From Morella rubra (Eukaryota > Streptophyta > Magnoliopsida > Fagales > Myricaceae), in NCBI GenBank assembly GCA_003952965.2, contig CM025853.1, positions 1,456,803-1,520,802 of the forward strand: a DNA stretch of 64,000 nucleotides. Direction: 5' to 3'. Of this stretch, positions 44,385-56,789 are shown piece after piece. The position numbers were made by a program, and so were the translations under genes. A model generated the notes under the pieces. It did not search any database. It worked only from the letters and a program-made list of their open reading frames with translations, and was not told the origin of the DNA. Every line of letters begins with the position of its first letter. Within the stretch, counting starts at the first letter, position 1.

Positions 44385-47300
44385 ATGTCTCAGTTAGCAG
44401 CTTGGACGTATGGAATATTTTTTGTTGCGTGGTTGTGTTGGTCCTCACTGCTTATTGGAGCAGTGGGCGTTACCAGCCCGGTGGAAGGTGATGTTGCCTT
44501 CTCCCTTTTATTTTCTCCTTTTCTTCTGGAATATCCCCTTGAGGGAATGCTTGTTTAGAGATATCACCCTGTGCATGGAGGCGTGTTGTATCTATATGAC
44601 TCCTATATTAAGTAATTGTCTGCTAACTTAGCATTTCAATATTTTACCCCAAAGAGGTGAATAATGTAGCATATAGTTGAGCTGCAGATGTTATTTGAGT
44701 TTGTATGCTCAAACTTGTCTTACTAACACTTTTGGTGTATAAACTTTCACGTGAAACAGAAGGACCAGCAAAGCCTATGGGGTTTCAAAATTTTCACACA
44801 ACATGATGATTAACATTTGTATTAATTTGCAGTGACGGCATTACGGGCCATCAAGAAAAGTTTGGTTGATCCCAATAAGAATCTGAGTAGTTGGAATAGA
44901 TCCGTGTTGGACGGTGTGGTGTGCTTGACACTATATGATGGATATCTACATGTTCAACAATTGTATGGTTTTTTCCTCTCCTATTATTTTTGTATCAGGG
45001 TAGCGTGAATAATGTTAATTGCACATGATGTACTCATAGTAATTCCTGCCAGCAAACAAATTTCCTTGGTTCTCTTGTGCAGTGCATGTTCCATCTTGTG
45101 CACCATCATGTCTTAATGTCATCATGCTGATTGTTATTGTGACTCATTTGTGATATAACGCTGCTTTAGTTTGGTGGAATAACGACTGAGCAAAGATGCA
45201 GAAGGTCATCAGCCTATGCATATCAAATATTGATGGTGACGTTGTGATTAACCCACAGTTTTTGACCCAATAACACCAAGGTTGCCCAAACTTATGAGTT
45301 GGAAGGAACCGACACTATCACTGGTTTGTGGTAGTGTACTTGTTCGAATTGATAACATATGAGTTATTTATCCTCTCTAACTGCTTGTTCCTCTGACCTA
45401 TTCATATGTGTGCCTTCATAGGTCCTCCTTCACGATAAAAATATGGTTATTCCCACTTGCATCATCTGAGTTAATACCTGTAACTTTCACATCATGACAC
45501 ACTAATGACAACTCCTTTTCTGAACGTAAAAAGCCTTCCTTGTAGTCAGTAAATTTGTCCCATTGGTCATGTGCAAAGTGGCAAAGGTGCAGGAACCTTT
45601 GGTAAAGTTGGAGTCTTCAATCTGTTTGGTAGTTGTCATATGAGTTTATACACAATTCAGCTATGAGCCCACCATAGGTAGAATGTAACATTCCAAGGAT
45701 ACTCATTACTCTGTGAGCTATTCCAGAAAGCTTTTTCCAAGCACCATTCAAAATCTTCATCATCATCTTGGTTTCATCCCAGAACCTCCATTGCTATTGA
45801 ATTCATTTTGGTATCCATCTCGCTATGGAAACATTTCAAATAGGCTATTTCTAGCTTTTATAAAACTTGGTGCTCTCAAATGGGGCTAACAGACATTGGT
45901 GCGTTGGTGCTCGAATAATTTTCATGCAGGCTTTTCTCAAATGCTCGGAGGGTTTTATTTTCCCTGCCAGATATCACGTGACAATATTGTAAGGCAAAGC
46001 ATATCTGAAAGCTACATTTTGTGCTTCAGACATTTTTATCTGAATGGAAGTTTTTGGGTACCACTTTCAGTTGATATTCAGTAGCATTGTTGTGCTCTTC
46101 TCTGTGTGCATTTGGTTTACCGATCCCACTGATGTACTTTTCTCTGTCTACTCTGTTAAAGGGATTTTATGTGGAACAACATAGGCGGGAGTATACCCAA
46201 GGAGATGGCAATATTACCTCTTTGGAACTCTTGTAAGTTTATTCAGCTTTTGTTTTTGGATACCCAATAATGTTATGGCATGATTACGTACTTTTGCCAT
46301 TAAAAATATGCAGATATGCTACTACTTCATGCGTTGAAAACTTTTGATTTCTAATTTATGTAAGAGATAGTCCTTGCGAGTGATCCCATTGCTTGATATT
46401 TATTAGGTTTACCAGGTGTTTTGATACTTCAGAGCTGTAGCACATTTGCCTTCTATCTAATTCTGTTTGTAATACTCTATGTTTCCAGGCTTCTGAATGG
46501 AAACCAATTAACAGGTCCCTTACCTGAAGAGCTCGGTTATCTTCCAAACTTGGACAGAATACAGATTGACCAGAACAACATATCAGGACCGCTACCTGTA
46601 TCATTTTCATATTTAAACAAAACGAAGCACTTGTAAGTTTGTTTCAAATTTTCTGTTGTCTAAAATCAGTTCTAGAATGACTAACACTTGTACTTCATTT
46701 TTTCCTTTTACCTATTCTTTTCCTTTTATTTTCCCCTTGTGAGCAGTCATATGAACAACAATTCAATTAGTGGGCAAATCCCACGGGAGCTTTCAGATTA
46801 CCAAGTCTGGTTCACTTGTAAGTCGGTCATTGGTCATAGTTCTTGTATTTTTAATGAAGGTCATCTGTCTGTAGAATATATGACATTATTGACCGTCTTC
46901 AAATCTGCACCTGCAGCCTTCTTGATAATAACAACTTATCAGGGTATCTTCCACCGGAGTTCTCCGAACTGCCAAATTTACTGATTCTGTAGGTTTCTGT
47001 TCCCTGGAATGTAAATATATTTCTGTTGATCACACAATGTCATTAGAGTTTGAAGTTATGAACTTGTTTTCAATTGCTTGTGCTTCTCATCTTGAAGAAC
47101 GTTATAACTTCTAAATTTCCCTTTTCCTACTGTGTATACTACTCGAGCACTCTTTTGTCAATTTTCTGAATGCTGTTGATTTCTTGGTTTTGCAGTCAAC
47201 TTGATAACAATCACTTTGATGGGACTACAATTCCAGCTTCGTACAGCAACATGTCTAAGTTGCTGAAGTTGTAAGTGCATATTATCATCCTGTGTTTGTA

Positions 47301-50300
47301 TCAAAAGAAAATGCAGAGCAAGGTGCTAACCTTGAGGTGTGAGGTGGAAAGTTTTTATTTATTTTTTGGCCAAATGATAGTAGAAGTTTTGATGTATGAA
47401 AACTGAAATAAAGAGGAAAAAGGTAGACAAATCAGAGTAATAGAAAATAGGAAGAATGGTGTTTCGTTGGGAAGAACAAATAGATTAGTCAAACATCAAT
47501 TGAAAGGAATAGAAGAACAACTGAGATGTAGAGTTGCTTGAGCCAACTACGGTTGCATGAAGCCCTTTCATTCATCTTTTGAAACATCGGAAGTCCTTGG
47601 TCAACTGAACAAGACAGCCTTTTCTATGATTAATTTTTTCCGTTTCATATTCCGTGTGTCTCTAGGTGGTTTGATCGAATTCTAAAAGCTACATTATGTC
47701 CATTAGCTAGTGTAAACCTTTCTTGTTCTTAGAAGCTTTATATGCTTGTAAGATGGCAGTCAAGAAGTATGCAAATTCACATCTGTATTCAGAGATTATA
47801 ATTTCTCTTTTGGTTGGTTGGCTTTACCAGGAGTCTTAGAAACTGCAACTTGCAAGGAGAAATTCCCAATTTTAGCCAAATACCAAACCTTGGTTATTTG
47901 TAAGTCACTGTACTTTACTTCGCTTTCTAAATCATTCTGTGATTATAAAGTATGAGCTTTGTAATAAATGCATTAGCTGTATCCAATTCTTTTTTCTTTG
48001 TCAAAGACGATTCTTCTGGCTACTTTGTTTATATCATATTCTATAAATTTCAGAGACCTCAGTTCCAATCAGTTAAATGGATCCATACCTCCAGACAGGC
48101 TTTCAAAGAATATCACGACAATGTAAGATTCTCCATCTTCTGGATGACATGTCATCTGCATTTTGTAATTTTCTTTTGAATTGAATAGCTACATGTTTAA
48201 ATATCTGCAGTCATATCTTTCAGTTTTCAAAGATAATTTACAGTGACAATTCCCTTGACTTCTGAAACCTCTTATTTGTGCAATACGTTCAGCAATCTAT
48301 CCAACAACAACCTTACTGGAACAATTCCTACCAACTTTTCAGGTCTTCCTGTTCTTCAAAAGTTGTAAGTAGTCTCCACTTGCTCTTTCAACCTTTTGCC
48401 TTTCGTTCTATGATTTCCTGTTATGGTAACTTACTTCCTATTTATCTGAATTCGAGGTCCACTTATCTTAACAATTAGATTTTTGAGTTACTAGATCATA
48501 TGAATCAATAAATTCAAAGTTTGCTCTAAACAGATGGATTAATTTGGTAACTTGTTCCTCATGCCAGGTCAATTGCGAACAATTCATTGAGTGGCTCTAT
48601 TCCAGCCACGATTTGGCAAAACAGGAATTTGAATGGAAATGAAAGCCTTATAGTGTAAGACCTGAATGTCAATGTCACTATTTCCCTTGGTTAAAAGTCT
48701 CACTCACTCTAGCATCTTGTTTGTATAATTTTGGTACAAGATAAAATTGATTTGTTGCTCTGATGCGCATGCTTCTTTGTGATGTTCAAAGTTGTAAACC
48801 ACTGGTTGACCTAGGATAAATTTGAAAGGATCATACTGACTTTCTAAGCCATGGCTTGTGTCTCTTTGATGGTGCAGGGATTTGCAGAATAATAAGCTTT
48901 CAAATATTACAGACAGTACCACTCTACCTCCAAATGTCACTGTCTGGTTTGTTTCTATACTTGGTTCCCAGTTTATAAGTCCCAGTTGTTTCATGTTCAA
49001 CTTTGTGCAAATAAAATACATCTTCTGATCTTCATATTCGTGTGACTACTTGGTAAAAAAGTGTTGATGTGCTCCTTTTATTTTTAGTGTTGTGGGGTGG
49101 AACAGACTTAGCAGATTAATAGACTGATCCTGTAACGTATTTTGTTGTTGACTTCTAGGCTTAAAGGGAATCCCTTATGCTCGAGCACCAACCTAGTGCA
49201 GTTCTGTGGATCTGGGAGTGAGGACCAAAATAACGGTGGGAGTTCAACAAGTAACACTTCTGATTGTCCAGGATGCCCACCCCCTTATCAATATTCCTCT
49301 ACATCTCCTGTACGTTGTTTCTGTGCTGCCCCCCTGCTCGTTGGATATCGGTTGAAGAGTCCTGGATTCTCAGATTTTCTCCCATACCGATCTATGTTTG
49401 AAGAGTACCTGACTACTGGTCTTGACTTAGTCCTTAATCAGCTGAACCTTGATTCATTTGCATGGGAAGAAGGGCCTCGACTGAATATGTTCTTGAAGCT
49501 TTTTCCAGTATATAATGCACCTAGCAACGATTCTTTTGTCTTCAATACGAGTGAGGTTAAGCGAATCATGAATATGTTCACCTCTTGGCAAATTCCTGAT
49601 AGTGACATCTTTGGACCTTATGAACTTCTGAACTTCACTCTCCTGAGCGTTTATAGTGATGGTTTGTCCCAGAACCCTCATTGTCTGATAATTTTTTCGA
49701 AGTTGGAATTGATGCTCTTTCACCCACTGGAGAATGTTCAACTTTTTCTCTCTGCTTTACATTTGTATTTCCCTTGAAATAATCCATACTTAAAAAGATA
49801 AGCTTAGGCATGTGGTATTACCCTCTGTTACTGGTGTTTGTGTGTGCATAATGCTAGCCTATTCTTGTCAATCTAGTGACATGGTGGTGTGTGTCTGCGA
49901 GTGGCATATTTAAGCGGAGGTAGCCTTTTCTTTTGCTGCCAAATCCTGTTGAAGATAGGCTTTATCTATGCAGTTCTATGCTTTCACTACCCTTAGGCTG
50001 TGTCAAGCGGTACAGTAGAGACAGTTGCACGACTGTGATCGGGCATATCAGTGAAAAGCTGCAATGCTCAGCTCAAGATGCTTTTGATTTTTCAGTAAAA
50101 TTAGGTGTTATACTATATTGACCAAGAAGGCAGCTACAAACTTATACCATTATACACACTGACAGCGTGACCACACACAGATGAATTATTCTCGTCATAT
50201 CTTACTTTCTTTCATGTGCTCATACATGAAAAGATATTGTTGGATTAGTTTTGAAATTGTTTATGCTCATAGTTTTCACTCATTCACAGTGATTTCCACC

Positions 50301-53300
50301 TCTTCAAGTTCTAGTTTAAGCAAAGGTGCATTGGCTGGAATAGTACTGGGGGCCATTGCAGGTGCAGTTGCATTGTCAGCAGTTGTTTCTCTTCTGATAT
50401 TGAGAGGGAGAATGAAGAACTACCAAGCAGTATCGAAATCTCGTCGTCGTGAGTATCTTTGTTTATGGTGTGAGGATTTTAGAGTAAATTTTCGATGATT
50501 TCTCAATTTGCTTATATCTGTTTCTCTTCTGCATACGGATTGGCCTGTCAGTTGGGCCAGGTTGATTCTTCTCGTAGCTCAGCCCGAGGTCCAAAGGCCC
50601 AGAATGTTCAATATCTTAGCACTTTCTCAGCTAATGTTGTTGGGGAAGTTTGAGCCAAGTTTGGACTTGCCCGGGAATGGAAACATCGTTAAGAGATAAG
50701 AAACTGCCCAAAAAAGTACCACAATTGTTTGAGCTACATATTGTCTCAAACCATCTCTGAGATGAACAACAACCAGTTAGCCACTAAGCTGACAGTGTTG
50801 TTGACTTATAAGATGCAATACACACGTGCAACATGATATACTAAACAAATATATTAGAACGGTTTGGGCTAGAGTAAATTCAGCTGAGTTTAGCACAGCC
50901 TGATCTCAGCCAGCGAGAGGTAAAATAAAGCTTGGCCAAATATGTTTCGACACTATACATGGGATTCAAGCTACATGTTTCGATGCTTGATATTAGTTGG
51001 TACAATAAGGAGCTTGCCCATAAGTTTCTTCTTTGTTAAATTGGTGAGCAAAGTTGTACAACGTATTCTTATTGGTATGGTTGCGAATTTGTTTGGTTTT
51101 ACAGGCGTTATTGTTCATTGGATTATCGAAAGAGATGTAGGATGGAATGTTTTTCCTCCTGTTTTACTGAAAGTTGTTCTACGAATGATATGTGGGAATA
51201 GAATCTCATGGGGTTAATGTTGGAGTTAGATCTGATATAAATTCCATCTAGACACAATGTTTATAGAATTAAAAAAAAAAAACACTACAATAAAGAACCT
51301 TCTGTAGGTAGCCCTCGTGTTTCGTCAGCTTTTGACGTGGTCCTTTACCAATGAATGAGATCATTGTTTACATGTGAACTTGAAGTATCTTCTCTAGTCC
51401 TAGGAATGATCTTGAAGAATCATGTTAATCAGCTTCAAGCTCAGCATCTTATTCTGCTTCTAGCAGGACACTGTGAGGTCATATAAATGGGGTTCTTACT
51501 TACGATTCTACCCAGTTATAGGCTTCTTACTTTGCGTAGGAATCTTCACGTGAACTACATTTACAAGTTTGAAGACCTGTAACATGCTTGTGTAGTTTCT
51601 TCTGTAACAATGTCATCATCCTGTATTTAGAGTTGCATGCGACATATCCAAAAACATGGAAGTATGAATGAAAAGTTAGATTCATGAGGATATAATTCTT
51701 GAAGCACATAGGGGAAGCATCTTTATATGCAATGTTTATTGCTGTGGTTTCATTTTTAAGATTGGAAATGTATTTGATATGCAGTTTCTAAGGCCTCCAT
51801 GAAAATTGATGGTGTGAAAGATTTCAGTTATGGAGAAATGGCTATGGCTACAAACAATTTCGACAGTTCCGCTCAGGTTGGCCAAGGAGGGTATGGAAAG
51901 GTTTACAGAGGCATTCTGGCTGACGGTACAGTTGTGGCCATAAAACGTGCACAAGAGGGATCCTTACAGGGTGAGAAGGAGTTCTTAACGGAGATACAAT
52001 TGTTGTCAAGGTTACATCATCGAAACCTTGTCTCTTTGATTGGATACTGTGATGAAGAAGGTGAACAGGTGCTTTTTCTTCTCTTTTCCTGAATCTATAG
52101 AAGTTATAATTTGATTATCTATCAATCCTGTTGCTGAATCGATGAGGAGCTGATTCCTATCAACTTAGTTAGTAGATGCTATAGAGACTGAAAGATTTTG
52201 GAAGCGTTAAGAGAAAAGGACAATGACAGGTGAAAACCATGAATATAGCTGCCCTGAATGATATCACTCATTCTAGAGATGTTACACATGAGTGCAGGAT
52301 GTAGAAGCATATGCAGAGTGCTTCATAATTAACTATCATTTTATTCTAAAGTGCATAACAAATGTTAATCTCTCATTCCCCAAAGAATACAGTTCTTTTC
52401 CTTTTTGTGCGCTTTACTTTTCTTCTGCACAATTGTTTTCTTTCATTAAAAAAGGACTATTTATTCTCTCTCTCTTTGTTGTTGAAAATGCGCGGAATTT
52501 CTTGGGAGAAGCTTCATGTGAGTTCTGTTGTGTATGCAGATGTTGATCTATGAGTTTATGTCAAATGGTTCTCTGAGGGATCACCTTTCTGGTACGCCTG
52601 ATATTCATCCTTTATCTTTTCCTTTCATCGATCCCTATCTACTTTTCTTACTGCAGATGAATGCAAGTTAGATGTGTGATATAGAAGTGGCAACAGTACA
52701 CTTCCGCCCCTCGCCCCCCATCCCTTCCCTCTTTTTCTTTAGGAGCTAACCAGAACAATTTTGCTTTCCAAATTCTACATTCAGTACTAATGAGCTTATT
52801 GATGGTTCATGTATGTCATAAAACAGGTAAATCTAAAGAACCTCTGAGTTTTGCTATGAGATTGAGGATTGCCCTTGCATCAGCTAAGGGAATCCTATAC
52901 CTTCATACGGAAGCTAATCCTCCAATATTTCACCGAGATATCAAGGCCACCAACATATTACTGGACTCTAATTATATAGCAAAAGTTGCTGATTTTGGAC
53001 TTTCGCGACTTGCCCCAGTTCCAGATATTGATGGGACTGTGCCTGCTCATGTGTCCACAGTTGTGAAGGGGACACCGGTAAGACTCTTACAGTTGATATT
53101 TGAAAATCGAATTATAACCAATGCATGGATTTAAAAAATAGGTATATACAACAATTATGTGTTTATTTTTTCTGTTTCTAAAATAAAACAATGAAACTCA
53201 AACTAGATGAAATATGCTTAGTAGCAGAGAAGTAGCTGATTCCTAATTCTTGATCTTCTCATTCTGTGTATTTACCTTGCAGGGTTACCTAGATCCGGAG

Positions 53301-53899
53301 TACTTTTTAACTCATAAACTGACGGACAAAAGTGATGTTTATAGTCTTGGTGTTGTTTTTCTGGAACTCTTGACTGGGATGCATTTTCACACAAAAACAT
53401 CTGCCATAGAGAGGTCCTTTCTAGTTTCAGCTTTTTACTCCGGCTTGCTGTGTTATTAGATCGTCATAATGTTCATACTGATCCTTTAGATAAGCTGGCT
53501 GAAATTATGTTCAATATGGGGCCGTGTAATCATTTTTAGTTTTCATCCTTTCCAGGTTAATATTTCGCATCAATCTGGTAAGATCTTTTCTGTTATTGAT
53601 GGGCGAATGGGATCATATCCTTTTGAATGCGTGGCGAAATTTGTGACCTTAGCCCTCAAGTGCTGCCAAGACGAGCCAGATTCACGACCTTCAATGGCAG
53701 AGGTGGTCCGCGAACTTGAAAACATATGGCATATGATGCCTGAGTCTGACATCAAAATGGCAGATCCCTGGTCTCTGATGTGGAAAAAGTTATGACTCCA
53801 CCATCATCATCCTCTACTTGGAAGAATCCTTTTGTGTCTTCAGATGCATCTGGCAGCAACCTTGATAGTGGAGTCAATCCAACCATCATGCCTAGATAG
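44385..53899 (+). pseudogene. LRR receptor-like kinase (subfamily VIII-1-like), copy A
   Basis: Twenty exons: 44385-44487 signal peptide (WLCWSSLLIGAVGVTSPVE); 44833-44962 LRR cap; single-repeat LRR exons 45930-45988, 46162-46232, 46489-46632, 46747-46817, 46917-46988, 47196-47270, 47831-47899, 48054-48122, 48293-48364, 48568-48654 and 48878-48946; 49158-49661 extracellular Cys-rich region ([20 protein letters not shown]); 50290-50448 transmembrane; kinase exons 51785-52068 ([17 protein letters not shown]), 52540-52591, 52827-53077 ([17 protein letters not shown]), 53283-53413 and 53556-53899. Kinase Lys, HRD and DFG are present. Lesions: exon 2 lost GDPCTSDW in frame, exon 3 lost 13 bp, 1-bp losses in exons 4, 6, 19 and near 53770 (original stop 53897-53899). 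Probably a plasma-membrane receptor originally. Confidence 0.85.
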
Positions 53900-54178
53900 A
53901 AAGCTTTCCCCCCAGAAAAAAAAACGGTTGAGTTTACCAATCTCCTGCGATTTTGAACTGGGAAATTTCCTTTATGTTTCCTATTTTGTACATAGTCGCT
54001 CATTCTTTTCATTAAAGTTGTTTTGGAGGTGTAAAAGTTAGGGCAGAGGATGGTATCAGGACTTCCTTATGAAAAAAAACAAAATCTAGTAGAATTATCT
54101 TACTGTATCCAGGGTTGTATTTCAAAATAAACAGTGTTAAGAGTAAAGTACAATTGCTAGGAAACATAATCCTGTTAT
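53900..54178 (+). other. Probable 3' UTR of receptor kinase copy A
   Basis: T-rich sequence following the ancestral stop, with no further coding similarity, ending at the solo LTR target duplication. Confidence 0.4.
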
Positions 54179-54183
54179 ACTAG

Positions 54184-55719
54184 TGTGACACCCCCTCCCT
54201 TTTGAACCTTTTTAATCTTGTTAAGATGGTTAATGGAGGTATTTTTTTTTATAATTGAACTCTTAGTAGTTAATGTTATCTCTTTTCTTTTTCGTTTGTT
54301 ACATTTACATGATTTTTGATGCATTAGCATTTTTCGTTACACTTTTATTTATCTTGCTTGTTATTTAAACATTTAATATATGATTAGTTTGTAGCAATTC
54401 CTTAAATACCTTTTAGAGTGTATTTCTTGGAGAAATATGTTAAAATTTCCCTTGATTATTTTTCTTTTCCCATGTCCAAAATTTTCGTGCTTTTGACTCA
54501 TAATTAATTTTAGATTTTTACACCATTAGCTCTATAATTCTTTTCTCTCATTATTTTACTTCTCTCTTGAGCAAGATTAATTTTTATTTGATTCTCTACT
54601 TAGATAAATTTAATTAATTACCCTAGTAATTAATTTTATTACTCAAGGTCCTGGTGCAGACAGCATAGGACAGTCCCACGAGGAGAGGAGAGATGCACAA
54701 CCCGACTCTAGGAGTGAACATAGTAGGTACCGGGAACGCCTCAAAATCCAAAGGAAAGAGTAGGAATTGGGTGCATAGCATCAATTCATGAACATTGCAC
54801 TTATCTTATGTACTTGAGTCCTTAAATATTGTTACCTGTTTATTATTCGATGTGTTGTGCATATCATGCCCCATTCTCGACCTTACTGAGTCCATATGAC
54901 TCAGTAAGGTACAGGAAAATGAAGTTATTTGAGAGTGAGCAGATCATTGACATGGACCCGTATGTCACCGTTCTCAAGATATGAGCTTGGGTCTTTGACT
55001 CTTTTGAGATCTCGGTAAGCATACGCCCTATTAGTACCTCAAGGATCCTCCGTTGCCTAGGCCCAAGGATTTTGGCTTGGTTGATGCCTCGACCAAGCCA
55101 ATAGTTCCCTACCCATCTCCCTTGGCCCCGCCGGCGGAGTGTGGCTGAGTCTCGCCAGATATCGGCGTGATAAACCTCACTTCCGATACTGAGGAGGAGG
55201 ACAAGGGGTTAAGGTTTAGTTAAAGCCTTATGTTTTCTTCTTTTTCTGATGTACATGTAAAACTTTTAACTTTTGATGCACTGTTGTATAGGCTTGGTGA
55301 GCCTTAGAGTGCTCACACTTTTGTAACTATAACCCTCATTTTGTAGTCCTCGTGAAGGACATATTTTGAAAACCGTGTTCAGTAATGAAAATCTTTTCAC
55401 TTATTTATTGTTTTCCTCAAATTTTACTTTTTTAATTGTTAAACTTAAACCTAATTACTTATTCAAATTCCCGAGTCGTTTTAAGACTATCCTAATTATT
55501 TGGTAATTACCTTGTGTTTCTTAAAATTGCATTGTGACCTTTAATATGTTTTCAATAACTTTCTCATGATTTGTACTTTTAAAATATAAGTCTTCGCTAA
55601 TTATTTCAAGGACAAGATGGTAAACTCAAGTAGAAGGTTAATTCTAGCCGTGATCCCGCTTGTGTGTATACGATTACTATAAGTGGGCTTTGGGGTAAGT
55701 ATAGGCACGAGAAGTGACA
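54184..55719. mobile_element. Solo LTR, 1.54 kb, probably gypsy type
   Basis: It starts TGTGACACCCCCTCCC and ends GAGAAGTGACA (TG...CA). It is flanked by perfect 5-bp direct repeats ACTAG at 54179-54183 and 55720-55724. No internal coding domain is present, so unequal recombination between two LTRs probably removed the body. A perfect 13-bp stem (ACCTTACTGAGTC, 5-base loop) lies at 54880-54910. Gypsy assignment rests only on length and the TGTGACACCCC start. Confidence 0.85.
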
Positions 55720-55724
55720 ACTAG

Positions 55725-56789
55725 CCTATGTTTATATGCTTCAAGAGCAAGTGTAGATTTTATTGAAGTTTGTAAAAAAATATGGAGAAAGATAATTTGA
55801 TAGAGATTTTATTATTATTATTATGAAAAATGTGTTGACATTTGTGAAATCATCATTGGTGATTCTTAACAATAATGCAGTGGCTTAGGGAAGGGGTTAA
55901 GGTCTCTTAACTCTGCATTCCATATAATGTCCAAAGACTCCAAACATAGGTAGTTTCGGATCTTCTAAAACAACAGAAAAAAGAACATGGCCGATGAAAT
56001 TGGCTCGGAATTATATTTTGCCACTTTTAACTATTATCTCATTTTTTTTTAACTACCACACTTAATCATCCTCCCTCTCACCACCATGGGTGGTGGCTTA
56101 GTGGTGTGTAGCGCCTAGGATCCAGGGCTTGCTCTCAATGACAATTTAAATCAAGTAGTCTTTTATACTTTGGTGGTTCCCATGCTATGTTGAATTTTGG
56201 ATTTAATTAGTATTGAGTTTAGACTTAGTTTCATGATAGTACATCCTTAAAGACCTTTTTTTCTTATGAAAAAAAAAAACCATTGCCCCTTTCAAAAATT
56301 TTTTTTTTTTGTAATTTCCCCAATTGAAGAGACCATTTAAAAACAGTACAATCTTAATAGTTAGATTTTTCATTTGGGAGTGAATTAAAAAAAGTGAGAG
56401 TTTGAGGCGTTAATAGGATGGGAGTTTGAGAAGCAAATTGCAAATAAAAGTAATTACTTTAGAATAGTGAAGTGTAATTTTTCGAATTGTATGCTTAATA
56501 AATGATAATCTCACTGAGATTCGACATAATAGATTAAATTTGTAACGACAAATATAGATTGGATCAGGGTGACAACTTTTGATTTTCACTGTGTTTTTGA
56601 GGTACTGACATGAACTAGTCTGACGTTGTCTGTTAGTGCAGGCGGGATTAATTAGAACGTGGGTCTTAAGGAGCCATTTCTTTAATCCATTCGGCGTAGA
56701 GACGTAACTCATTGAACAGTGCGAAGTCTCCGTTGGATTGCAACACCCAATGAAGCCTCGTTCGGCGCCGACGGATTGCTTTCACCATG
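55725..56789. other. Intergenic, no gene recognised
   Basis: AT-rich. Nothing exon-like is supported, and the minus frame at 56410-56712 shows no family features. Confidence 0.5.

Noticed and set aside
44410..44631. 73-codon open frame in the receptor 5' region
   Set aside because: The signal peptide lies in another frame (ATG 44385, ending at a GT donor at 44488), supported by joining to the LRR cap exon; this frame is a shadow.
50942..51217. 91-codon frame in receptor copy A
   Set aside because: It lies inside the long intron between the transmembrane and kinase exons and shows no family features.
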